From: Leclercia sp. S52
GTDB lineage: Bacteria > Pseudomonadota > Gammaproteobacteria > Enterobacterales > Enterobacteriaceae
Length of the DNA stretch: 64,000 nucleotides
NCBI RefSeq assembly: GCF_039727615.1
Contig: NZ_CP152474.1
Coordinates: forward strand, 1,488,001-1,552,000
Direction: 5' to 3'
Part shown: positions 1 to 7,522 of the stretch, in pieces
Layout of the letters: each line of letters begins with the position of its first letter
How positions within the stretch are numbered: the first letter of the stretch is position 1
The notes under the pieces: generated by a model
Databases searched by the model: none
What the model was told of the DNA's origin: nothing
The model's input: only the letters and a program-made list of their open reading frames with translations
Position numbers and translations under genes: made by a program

Positions 1-816
1 GCTTTCGCAAGCAGCCGGTGGCGATGACCGCCGGGCTGTTTGTGCTGCTGCTGATCCTGGTGGCGGTGCTGGCCCCCCTGGATCGTCCCCTTCGATGCAG
101 AGAACTATTTTGATTACGACCGGCTGAACGAGGGGCCGTCGATGATGCACTGGTTCGGCGTGGACTCTCTCGGGCGGGATATCTTCAGCCGGGTACTGAT
201 GGGTGCGCAGATCTCGCTCGCCGCCGGGGTGTTTGCGGTGCTGATCGGCGCGGCCATCGGCACGGTGCTGGGCCTGCTGGCCGGGTATTACGAGGGCTGG
301 TGGGACCGCATTATCATGCGCATCTGCGACGTGCTCTTTGCCTTCCCGGGTATTCTGCTGGCCATTGCGGTGGTGGCGGTGATGGGCAACGGCATGGCGA
401 ACGTGATTATCGCCGTGGCGATCTTCTCGATACCGGCCTTTGCCCGTCTGGTGCGCGGCAATACTCTGGTGCTGAAACAGCAGACCTTTATCGAGTCGGC
501 GCGCAGCATCGGCGCCAGCGATACCACCATCCTGTTTAACCATATTCTGCCGGGCACCGTCTCCTCCATCGTGGTCTATTTCACCATGCGTATCGGGGTG
601 TCGATTATCTCGGCCGCCAGCCTGTCGTTCTTAGGGCTGGGCGCTCAGCCGCCGACCCCGGAGTGGGGGGCGATGCTCAACGAGGCGCGGGCCGATATGG
701 TGATTGCTCCGCACGTGGCGCTGTTCCCGAGTATGGCAATCTTCCTCACCGTGCTGGCGTTTAATCTTCTGGGAGATGGGCTGCGTGACGCGCTGGATCC
801 GCGAATTAAGGGGTAA
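1..816 (+). CDS. gsiD: Glutathione ABC transporter permease GsiD (5' partial, frameshifted)
   Basis: This is one of two inner-membrane permease subunits of the GsiABCD glutathione importer (dipeptide/oligopeptide DppC family). The window starts inside the gene, so the N-terminus is missing. From position 142 the frame reads [15 protein letters not shown], then a long hydrophobic permease domain with the EAA-type loop [11 protein letters not shown], and ends [14 protein letters not shown], collinear with E. coli GsiD. Bases 3-75 read in another frame but still give the conserved segment before [14 protein letters not shown]. The two frames join if one C is removed from the C6 run at 73-78. That extra base is probably a sequencing error. 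The rest of the operon lies left of the window. Confidence 0.92.
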
Positions 817-962
817 TCTACCAATAATGGTAGAAGTTATTGTGAAAGGTATTGTTATTCAGTGAGTTAGTAAATGCCGTGTAAAAGGTTTGCTGGAGTT
901 AACTATTTGTAAAAATTATAATGCTTAATGGTTCAATAACGTTAAATATTGTAAGGATTACA

Positions 963-1352
963 ATGAAAAAGCTCCTTTTATGCGGCATGGTTTTACTTTC
1001 TACCTCTTGCGCTGATTTCCAGAAAAACATGAGCGACGGGATGAAAGCGGTTAATACGGCCCTGACGCCGAAATCTTCCACCGGCACGCAAACTGCGGCG
1101 GCGGCAAAACAGTCTGGCACCATCACCAATGAACAGTGCAAAACCAGCGTGGGTAAATCCCGCGACTATTTCGAACAGATTGTTGGCTTCAAGCTGAACG
1201 AGACCAACTCCTCGGGTTATACCTCCTTCTCCGAGAGCTACAACCTGCGCATTTCCGATCGTAAAGACCGCTTTGGCGGCAACTTCGCTATCTGTATTAT
1301 CAATATCGATCCGCAGACCAATAAGGTTACCGCCTTCTCGATGCCGACCTGA
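963..1352 (+). CDS. Small hypothetical lipoprotein
   Basis: A 129-residue protein whose N-terminus, MKKLLLCGMVLLSTSC, is a short signal peptide ending in a lipobox-like LSTS-C, so a lipoprotein acylated at Cys16 is likely. The start at 963 is chosen because AAGGA sits 7-10 bases upstream and the signal peptide begins there; an ATG 42 bases earlier has neither. The mature part has a low-complexity Thr/Ala linker (about residues 30-50) followed by a compact domain with two cysteines (about residues 60 and 119) that may form a disulfide. I do not recognise the family. It stands alone between gsiD and a REP array, a position that in E. coli is occupied by other genes. Confidence 0.7.
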   Translation: MKKLLLCGMVLLSTSCADFQKNMSDGMKAVNTALTPKSSTGTQTAAAAKQSGTITNEQCKTSVGKSRDYFEQIVGFKLNETNSSGYTSFSESYNLRISDRKDRFGGNFAICIINIDPQTNKVTAFSMPT

Positions 1353-1376
1353 TTAAGGCATTTTGCCTGCATTGTT

Positions 1377-1736
1377 GCCGGGTGGCGCTGCGCTTACCCG
1401 GCCTACAAAAGCCCATCACCCGTAGGCCCGTGCAAGCGCAGCGCCGCCGGGCAATGCCAGCAGCCGGCACATAACCCGTAGGCCCGCGCAAGCGCAGCGC
1501 CGCCGGGCAATGCCAGCAGCCGGCCCATCACACGTAGGCCCGTGCAAGCGCAGCGCCGCCGGGCAATGCCAGCAGCCGGCACATAACCCGTAGGCCCGTG
1601 CAAGCGCAGCGCCGCCGGGCAATGCCAGCAGCCGGCACATAACCCGTAGGCCCGTGCAAGCGCAGCGCCGCCGGGCAATGCCAGCAGCCGGCACATAACC
1701 CGTAGGCCCGTGCAAGCGCAGCGCCGCCGGGCAATT
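1377..1736. repeat. REP element followed by six tandem 56-bp REP-derived repeats
   Basis: An inverted REP-type sequence (1377-1407, GGGTGGCGCTGCGCTTACCC and flanks) is followed by six copies of a 56-bp unit starting at 1421, 1477, 1533, 1589, 1645 and 1701. Each unit holds a GTAGGCCC...GCCGCCGGGC palindromic REP half and a constant linker (CAATGCCAGCAGCCGGC). Copies 3-6 are nearly identical; copies 1-2 differ by a few bases. The last copy stops at GGGCAATT without its linker. The unit repeats exactly without variable spacers, so this is a BIME-like array and not CRISPR. It fills the 390-base gap between the lipoprotein gene and the convergent nitroreductase gene. Confidence 0.93.
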
Positions 1737-1742
1737 TACACG

Positions 1743-2483
1743 TTACTTATCGACGCCAAAGCCCTGCTTAAGCAGCGCCGGGAGCACGTCCGGGAAGTAA
1801 ATGTGCTGATAGTAACCGCTCACGCTTTCACTCCAGGTATCACCGTCATTACGGTCAATGGCCTGCCAGTGTTCGGTCATCTGCTGATTGTAGCGGGTGA
1901 TTTTCGCCTCCAGCCCGTTGGTAACATAGGCTTCGTCGTGGCGGAAAGTCTCCAGCGGCAGACGCGGTTTGTGATGCGAAGGGACATCGACGTGACCGAT
2001 CACCACGCCCGCGACCGGGAAGGTGTGTTCCGGCAGGTCGAGCAGCGCAATCAACTCCTGTGGGCGCAGACGGATCCCGCCAATCGGCACGATCCCCAGC
2101 CCTTCGGAGCGGGCTGCCGCCATCACTGAGCCGAGGGCAATGCCCACGTCGGTTGCGCCGGCCACCAGGCTCTCAATGCTCTGATGCGCCACCTGCTCCT
2201 TGCCCGCCAGCTTCATGCCGACCCCGGTTTTATACATATCCAGCACAAAGGTGATAAACACCGGGGCCTTGGCAATCCACGGCTGGCCGCCGGCGATCTG
2301 CGAAATCTGCGCCCGCTTTTCGGCATCGCGGGTGACGATGACCGACACCTGCTGGGAATGCACCGAGGTAGGGGCACGGTATGCGGTGCTGATAATGCGT
2401 TCGAGCGTGGCATCATCAATGGCGCGATCGGTAAAACTGCGCTCGCTTTTATGGTCGTTAAAGAGTTCAATAATGGTGTTCAT
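1743..2483 (-). CDS. NfsA-like FMN-dependent NADPH nitroreductase (paralogue)
   Basis: A 246-residue flavin oxidoreductase of the NfsA/FRP group of the nitroreductase superfamily, expected to reduce nitro- or quinone-type substrates with NADPH in the cytoplasm. The N-terminal helix with KSERSFTDRAID, the segment YRAPTSVHSQQVSVIV, the central LVAGATDVGIALGSVMAAARSEG and the C-terminal NDGDTWSESVSGYY correspond in order to the elements of true NfsA (also in this window at 46518). The start at 2483 is preceded by GGAGA; a longer frame adds 14 residues without a ribosome site. It lies downstream of, and on the same strand as, the DJ-1 family gene. Its substrate is unknown, so no symbol is given. 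Confidence 0.82.
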   Translation of the reverse strand: MNTIIELFNDHKSERSFTDRAIDDATLERIISTAYRAPTSVHSQQVSVIVTRDAEKRAQISQIAGGQPWIAKAPVFITFVLDMYKTGVGMKLAGKEQVAHQSIESLVAGATDVGIALGSVMAAARSEGLGIVPIGGIRLRPQELIALLDLPEHTFPVAGVVIGHVDVPSHHKPRLPLETFRHDEAYVTNGLEAKITRYNQQMTEHWQAIDRNDGDTWSESVSGYYQHIYFPDVLPALLKQGFGVDK

Positions 2484-2569
2484 AGCATCTCCGGTGTGAA
2501 TCGCAAAATCCTGACAGCCCGGCACCGTTTTGTCTTTAGCACTCTATGCGAAAATCACTGGAGAGAGTT

Positions 2570-2588
2570 GCCCGGCCAACGGCCGGGC
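2570..2588 (-). terminator. GC-rich hairpin between the DJ-1 and nitroreductase genes
   Basis: GCCCGGCC and GGCCGGGC (8-bp perfect arms, AAC loop) lie just after the stop codon of the DJ-1 family gene on the minus strand. No T-run follows, so it may attenuate transcription or protect the message instead of acting as a full intrinsic terminator. Confidence 0.4.
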
Positions 2589-2595
2589 GGGGGGA

Positions 2596-3273
2596 TTAGC
2601 GCAGTACAGCGACTAACGCTTTTGCTGCCTCTTCGGAGCTGGCCGGGTTCTGCCCGGTAATCAGCTGGCCGTCTTCAACAATATACGATCCCCAGTTTGG
2701 GCCTTTCTGGTAGTTAGCGCCCAGGGCAATCAGCTCATCTTCCACCAGGAAGGGAACGATGTCGGTCAGCTCGACGTCGGCCTCTTCGCCGTTGGTAAAG
2801 CCGGTCACGTTACGGCCCTTGACCAGCGGCTCGCCAGAGGCGGCCTTCACATGACGCAGCACCCCCGGCGCATGGCAGACGAAGCCCGTGGGTTTACCGG
2901 CACGAGTGAAGGCTTCAATCAGGGCAATGGAGGTCTGTGACTCGGCCAGATCCCACAGCGGGCCGTGGCCGCCAGGATAGAAGACGGTGTCGAAATCCTC
3001 CTGACGCACGCTGTCGAGCTTCAGGGTGTTGGCGAGTTCGCGCTGGGCCGCCGGATCGGCTTTGAAGCGCTGGGTCAGTTCGGTCTGAAAATCGGCGGAA
3101 TCACTTTTGGGATCCAGCGGCGGCTGGCCGCCTGCCGGGGAGGCCAGCACCACCTCGGCCCCCGCATCTTTGAAGATGTAATACGGGGCGGCAAACTCTT
3201 CCAGCCAGAAGCCCGTTTTCTTACCGGTATTGCCCAGGTCGCTGTGAGAGGTGAGAACCATTAAGACTTTCAT
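2596..3273 (-). CDS. DJ-1/PfpI family protein (type 1 glutamine amidotransferase-like)
   Basis: A 225-residue cytoplasmic protein of the DJ-1/PfpI superfamily, the fold of Hsp31-type glyoxalase III/deglycase proteins. The nucleophilic elbow is visible as FVCHAPGVL (Cys at about residue 134, His next to it), preceded by the conserved YPGGHGPLWDL. An N-terminal WLEE provides the acidic residue usual in this family. Length fits single-domain members of the Hsp31-like branch. It starts at ATG 3273, with GGAGATAACA upstream on the minus strand. The 112-base gap to the nitroreductase gene allows an operon; both would suit handling of reactive carbonyl or nitro compounds, which is inference only. 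Confidence 0.85.
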   Translation of the reverse strand: MKVLMVLTSHSDLGNTGKKTGFWLEEFAAPYYIFKDAGAEVVLASPAGGQPPLDPKSDSADFQTELTQRFKADPAAQRELANTLKLDSVRQEDFDTVFYPGGHGPLWDLAESQTSIALIEAFTRAGKPTGFVCHAPGVLRHVKAASGEPLVKGRNVTGFTNGEEADVELTDIVPFLVEDELIALGANYQKGPNWGSYIVEDGQLITGQNPASSEEAAKALVAVLR

Positions 3274-3321
3274 TGTTATCTCCGGTGATGATACGAGATA
3301 TAAAAGTAGCCTGGTTCGGCT

Positions 3322-3345
3322 CAGCCATCCCCGAAGGGATGGCTG
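3322..3345 (-). terminator. Hairpin with UUCG loop after the PQQ dehydrogenase gene
   Basis: Perfect 10-bp arms CAGCCATCCC and GGGATGGCTG with the loop CGAA on the plus strand, which reads C-UUCG-G on the minus-strand transcript, an unusually stable tetraloop. It lies 12 bases beyond the stop codon of the dehydrogenase gene. There is no clear U-tract. Confidence 0.5.
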
Positions 3346-3356
3346 ATTCGGAACTA

Positions 3357-5786
3357 TTACGGCAGCTTATACGCAATCACGTAGTCGCCGCGATCCGGCG
3401 AGTTACGCGCACCGCCCGCGGTGATCAGCAGATACTGCTTCCCGTCCACCGGCGATTTGTAGCTGATTGGCGTGCTCTGGCTCCCCACCGGCAGGCGGGC
3501 TTTCCACACCTCTTTCCCGGACGAGGTATCGAACGCGCGCAGGTAGTAATCCTGGGTGGAGGCGATAAACACCAGCCCGCCCTGAGTCGCCATGGTGCCG
3601 CCGATGGTCGGCATCCCAATCGGGATCGGCAGCCCCATCTTCACGCCAAACGGACCGGTATCCTTCACCGTGCCCACCGGCACCTGCCAGGCAATTTTCT
3701 GGGTTTTCAGATCCACCGCCGTCAGGGTGCCAAACGGCGGTTTCTGGCAGGGGATCTCGACCGGCGACATAAAGCGCACTTTGGCGTTGATGGCGTACGG
3801 CGTACCGGCCAGCGGCACCGGACGGCTGATGGCCGCGGCTTCGTTGCCGTCATTTTTGGCGCCCTGAATCTCCGGGGAGGCCGGGATCAGCTGCACTTCG
3901 AGGCCCACGCGCATATCGTTGATGAACAGGTACTGATTCACCGGGTCAATCGACAGACCGCCCCAGTTCATGCCGCCTAACGATCCCGGCAGGTTCAGCG
4001 AGGGATCATCCCCCGGCGGGGTAAAGAGGCCGTTGTAGCGCTTGGATTTAAACTCAATACGGCAGATCAGCTGGTCAAACGGCGTTGCGCCCCACATGTC
4101 GGACTCTTTCAGCACGTCCGCGCTGATAGTTGGCATGCCTACAGAGAAGGGCTGGGTCGGGGAGTAGATCTCTTTCGGGATCTGGCCCTGGGTTACCTTG
4201 CGCTCTTCCACTTTGGTCAGTGGCTGACCGGTCGCGCGATCCAGCACAAACAGCTGACCGGATTTGGTACCGAAGATCAGCGCCGGGGTGGTTTTGCCGT
4301 CCGCAGCAGGGAAGTCGGTGAAGGTCGGCTGCATCGGGACATCAAAGTCCCAGAGGTCGTTGTGAACGGTCTGGTAAACCCATTTCACCTTACCGGTGCT
4401 GGCATCCACCGCCACCATCGAGGCACCAAACTGACGATCCAGGGCGTTGTGCTTCACGCCCCACAGATCTACCGCCGCGCTGCCGGTTGGCATAAACACG
4501 GTGTTGGACTGCGGATCGTAAGACATCGGGGCCCAGACGTTCGGAGTGGAGCGGGTGAAGGTTTCGTTATCGGCAGGGGCGTTCTGATCGTCCGGTTTGC
4601 CCGGATCGAAGGCCCAGCGCAGCTGGCCGGTGATGACGTCGAAGCCGCGCACCACGCCGCCCGGCATGTCCGTCGCCACGTTATCCGCCACGCGGCCGCC
4701 GACGACCACGGTGGTTCCGGCGAGGGTCGGAGCTGACGTCGGATAGTACAGGCCGGTATCGGCGCCTTTACCCATCTGCGCGCTCAGGCTGACGCGACCG
4801 TGATTGCCGAAGTCTTCGCAGAACTTACCGGTATCCGCATCCAGGGCCACCAGTTCCGGCGTGACGCTGTTCATGATGATCCGGCGTTTGCACTGGGCAT
4901 CCGCAGGCAGCGAAACGGCGGCCACCGGCGAAGAGCCCGGCAGGGTTGGCTGCTGCAGCGGGGCTGTGGCATCAAAGTACGCCAGACCGCGACAGCGCAT
5001 CCACTTTTTCTGTCTGGCGTTGATCTCGGTTTTCCACCGCTCCTTGCCGGTGGTCGCATCGACGGCAATCACGTTGTTATGCGGCGTACAGAGAAACAGC
5101 GTATTGCCGATCTGCAGCGGGGTCTGCTGATCTTCTGCGCCGCCGCCGTTCGGGCTGACGGGAATATCGCCCGTGCGGTAGGTCCAGGCCACCTGCAGGT
5201 CTTTTACGTTATCGCGGGTGATCTGATCCAGGGCCACAAAGCGCGATGCGCCGGGGGTGTTGCCGTAGTTGGCCCAGTTCTTCTGCTCTTCACCGGGTTT
5301 GACCGGGGTGAGAGGAAGCTGTGCGCCCGATGCCGTCACCGGATCGTGCGGGACAAACATGCCGCCAACGGTGGCGGCGAAGGCAACCGCCAGCACCGCC
5401 GCCATCGCCCCTGCGCCTTTCCAGCACGGCGTCTTACCGGCACGGCGCAGCAGCGAGGGCAGGGAGAGCGCCACCAGGATGGCGATGCCCGCGAGGGTTA
5501 ACAGACGGGAGACCAGCGGCCAGAAATCGAGGCCGACATCCCACAGGGCCCAGAGGGCGGTGCCCGCCAGCACCACAAAGTAGAGCGCCGCGCCACTCAG
5601 GCGCTGGCGCAGGATCTGCACGCCCGAGAGGATAAGCAGACAGCCGCTGATCAGAAAGTAGGGGCTGCCTTTAACGCTGACCAGCTTCCCACCGTAGTAA
5701 GCGAAGAATATCCCCATCGCCAGAATTAAGACGCCCAGAAGCCCCAGCAATATCGCTGCGGTTCTGGATAATTTTTGAACGGACAT
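3357..5786 (-). CDS. Membrane-bound PQQ-dependent dehydrogenase, glucose/quinate/shikimate family
   Basis: An 809-residue quinoprotein of the Gcd type. Residues 1 to about 150 form five membrane segments, the anchor that passes electrons to ubiquinone. The rest is a periplasmic eight-bladed propeller with family signatures: NWANYGNTPGASRFVALDQI, VAWTYRTGDI, repeated WAFDPG, KWVYQTVHNDLWDFDVP, SQSTPISY and the terminal DYVIAYKLP. The substrate could be glucose or another polyol/sugar; identity to E. coli Gcd is partial, so this is probably a paralogue and no symbol is given. Start 5786 has AGGGA upstream; a 13-residue longer frame is possible. The cofactor PQQ genes are not in this window. An inverted-repeat operator candidate lies just upstream. 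Confidence 0.88.
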   Translation of the reverse strand: MSVQKLSRTAAILLGLLGVLILAMGIFFAYYGGKLVSVKGSPYFLISGCLLILSGVQILRQRLSGAALYFVVLAGTALWALWDVGLDFWPLVSRLLTLAGIAILVALSLPSLLRRAGKTPCWKGAGAMAAVLAVAFAATVGGMFVPHDPVTASGAQLPLTPVKPGEEQKNWANYGNTPGASRFVALDQITRDNVKDLQVAWTYRTGDIPVSPNGGGAEDQQTPLQIGNTLFLCTPHNNVIAVDATTGKERWKTEINARQKKWMRCRGLAYFDATAPLQQPTLPGSSPVAAVSLPADAQCKRRIIMNSVTPELVALDADTGKFCEDFGNHGRVSLSAQMGKGADTGLYYPTSAPTLAGTTVVVGGRVADNVATDMPGGVVRGFDVITGQLRWAFDPGKPDDQNAPADNETFTRSTPNVWAPMSYDPQSNTVFMPTGSAAVDLWGVKHNALDRQFGASMVAVDASTGKVKWVYQTVHNDLWDFDVPMQPTFTDFPAADGKTTPALIFGTKSGQLFVLDRATGQPLTKVEERKVTQGQIPKEIYSPTQPFSVGMPTISADVLKESDMWGATPFDQLICRIEFKSKRYNGLFTPPGDDPSLNLPGSLGGMNWGGLSIDPVNQYLFINDMRVGLEVQLIPASPEIQGAKNDGNEAAAISRPVPLAGTPYAINAKVRFMSPVEIPCQKPPFGTLTAVDLKTQKIAWQVPVGTVKDTGPFGVKMGLPIPIGMPTIGGTMATQGGLVFIASTQDYYLRAFDTSSGKEVWKARLPVGSQSTPISYKSPVDGKQYLLITAGGARNSPDRGDYVIAYKLP

Positions 5787-5811
5787 AAATGTTCCCTGAT
5801 ATTGGCAAAGA

Positions 5812-5829
5812 TTGAGTGAAATCACTCAA
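5812..5829 (-). promoter_or_regulatory. Inverted-repeat operator candidate upstream of the PQQ dehydrogenase
   Basis: TTGAGTGA-AA-TCACTCAA, two perfect 8-bp arms, 26-43 bases before the start codon of the dehydrogenase. The placement between promoter and gene is typical of a repressor site. No adjacent regulator gene suggests which protein binds. Confidence 0.45.
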
Positions 5830-5977
5830 AAGTGACGATTTATAATCTAATGCGCGCGAGTGTACAACAACCAGGTAACAATATATTTACCAGAAATAGC
5901 TTTCTGAAGAGGTGGGCAGGCAGGGGGTGAACCCTGGTATCATAAGGTTATCTCTGGCAGAACAAGGAATAACGACG

Positions 5978-6415
5978 ATGGTTAAGATACGTGAGGCGAA
6001 CGCGGACGATTTCGACGCATGGTTAAAACTGTGGAAGGACTATCTGGGTTTTTACGGCACCGAGCTGGATGAGGCGGTGACCCTGACGACCTGGCGGCGG
6101 GTGTTATCCCCGGAGTCCGGTCTGTTTTGCCGACTGGCAGAAACCGAACAGGGCGTGGTGGGCTTTGCCATCTGCGTGCTCCATGAGGGCACCTGGGTGA
6201 CCCGGCCGCTGTGCTATCTGGAAGATCTGTTTGTCGATGACGCGGCGCGCGGCAAAGGGGCGGGCAGGGCGTTGATTGAGGCCATCATTGACGAGGCACG
6301 GCAAAAGGCGTGGTCGAAGGTCTACTGGGTGACCCGAACAGGCAACCCGGCCCGGGCGCTGTATGACCAGCTGGCAGCGGTGGATGATTACGTTCGCTAC
6401 CGGATTACGATTTAG
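5978..6415 (+). CDS. GNAT family N-acetyltransferase
   Basis: A 145-residue acetyl-CoA-dependent acetyltransferase. The GNAT core is seen as MVKIREANADDFDAWLKLW at the N-terminus, the beta-strand YLEDLFVDDAARGKGAGRAL (acetyl-CoA pyrophosphate loop R-x-x-G-x-G/A, about residues 90-100), and the C-terminal VYWVTRTGNPARALYDQL motif. The start at 5978 follows AAGGAA at proper spacing. The substrate cannot be told from sequence. It is divergent from the PQQ dehydrogenase gene. Confidence 0.88.
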   Translation: MVKIREANADDFDAWLKLWKDYLGFYGTELDEAVTLTTWRRVLSPESGLFCRLAETEQGVVGFAICVLHEGTWVTRPLCYLEDLFVDDAARGKGAGRALIEAIIDEARQKAWSKVYWVTRTGNPARALYDQLAAVDDYVRYRITI

Positions 6416-6435
6416 CAATGATTGGCACGGACGAT

Positions 6436-6573
6436 CCCCTCTCCCTTGAGGGAGAGGGTCAGGGAGAGGGGAAACAACGCGCACTCCGCTTTAACAGCGC
6501 CGGGCGGCACTGCGTTTGCCCGGCCTACAGGGTCAATTCCCTCTCCCTTGAGGGAGAGGGTTAGGGTGAGGGG
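6436..6573. repeat. Two CCCTCTCCC palindromic elements flanking a REP
   Basis: Two copies (6436-6471 and 6539-6573) of an element built around CCCTCTCCCTTGAGGGAGAGGG plus a GAGGG tail, each followed by GAAACAACGCGCAC or GAACAACGCGCAC. Between them, 6499-6528 is a REP-type palindrome (GCCGGGCGGC...GCCCGGCCTAC). Further copies occur at 7349 and 54968, showing a dispersed family. The elements lie between two convergent genes. Confidence 0.85.
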
Positions 6574-6605
6574 GAACAACGCGCACATTCCCCCGTTGAC
6601 TATCC

Positions 6606-7067
6606 TCAGTCAATCAACGCATCAATCGCCACGCGTCCGTCCGGCGTGTGCAGCCAGCGCGGCGCGTTCAGCGTGTCGGCGTAGAAGTTCACCAGCTCAT
6701 ACAGCAGTCCTTCCATCACCTTTGCCATATCCCGCGGCAGTGCGTTGCTGATCAGCAGCTGCGTGAGCGTCTGGCAGTACAGCCCCAGCAGCTCGCTTTC
6801 CGGTTCGAATGCGGGCAGGCGGGACGGCAGATCGGTCAGGGTGAAGCGCTCAACCAGGTGCGGCGGAATGGGCTCGTTAAGCGTTGGCTGCAACAGCGTG
6901 AGACAGGCAGAAAGGCGGGCGCAGAGCGCCAGTTTCTCCGCCGGGTCGTCGGTTTCCAGCAGGGTATGGGCGAAGCGCTCGCAGTGGTTCGCCAGCTCGG
7001 TGAAATCGGTATTGTGGGAGAAAGGTACGGTAAACAGTGCCTGAGCATGGGTTGGGGTAGTAGCCAT
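6606..7067 (-). CDS. Hypothetical protein
   Basis: A 153-residue, mostly helical, soluble protein with no signal peptide or membrane segment. I do not recognise it. Visible features are a Cys-containing helix pair near residues 45-60 (LCARLSACLTLLQPTL), a central Leu-rich helix and a C-terminal segment WLHTPDGRVAIDALID. The start at 7067 has GGAGG 11 bases upstream. It stands alone between repeat elements, divergent from the gfr region. Confidence 0.6.
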   Translation of the reverse strand: MATTPTHAQALFTVPFSHNTDFTELANHCERFAHTLLETDDPAEKLALCARLSACLTLLQPTLNEPIPPHLVERFTLTDLPSRLPAFEPESELLGLYCQTLTQLLISNALPRDMAKVMEGLLYELVNFYADTLNAPRWLHTPDGRVAIDALID

Positions 7068-7348
7068 AATGGCAGCCTCCGATTAAGTGAATGGATCCTG
7101 TAACTTTTATCGGGAGGCCAATCCCGGCGCCTGATTTTGCAGGCGCATCAGGAAGATACTGCGGGGAGAACGCGGCGACAAGCCGGGAAAATCATTCCTG
7201 GAAAGCGCCTCGCAAAAATTTTAACGCAACGAGGAAACCCCGGAAGAATAAAGCACTTACAGTGGCTACCTGGCACGTTCACTGGTTCCGGTGTATCAGA
7301 GAAGCAAGGAACGTGAGGTGAACGGAACCACCACCAGAGCCGCATTTT

Positions 7349-7386
7349 CCCCCTCACCCCAGCCCTCTCCCTCGAGGGAGAGGGGG
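7349..7386. repeat. CCCTCTCCC palindromic element in the 455-base gap before gfrR
   Basis: A third copy of the dispersed palindromic element (CCCTCTCCCTCGAGGGAGAGG with a CCCTCACCCC flank, inverted relative to those at 6436 and 6539). The gap 7068-7522 also carries CCCGCAGCTTTGCGGG, a small hairpin at 7469-7484, and an inverted repeat next to gfrR. I see no gene in the gap. Confidence 0.8.
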
Positions 7387-7493
7387 CAGTCCCCGCCAAT
7401 TCCTGCCTCAGGCAATCCTGTGAACTTCCCCACAAAAGCGCACATTCCCCGCCGTCGCGCTCCCTTCGCCCGCAGCTTTGCGGGCATCATATC

Positions 7494-7515
7494 CCCACGA
7501 CACTTCAGACGTGGG
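7494..7515 (+). promoter_or_regulatory. Inverted repeat upstream of gfrR
   Basis: CCCACG and CGTGGG arms separated by 10 bases, ending 7 bases before the gfrR start codon. The same arms, spaced 18 bases apart, overlap the sigma-54 promoter of gfrA, so a shared regulator is possible but unproven. Confidence 0.3.
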
Positions 7516-7522
7516 ATACACC

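Noticed and set aside
1403..1734. Long minus-strand frames of about 70-100 codons over the 56-bp repeats
   Set aside because: They repeat the same short peptide because 56 bases shifted through three frames stay open; composition is that of the REP array, not of a gene.
1421..1736. CRISPR array
   Set aside because: The unit repeats without unique spacers, and no cas genes are near.
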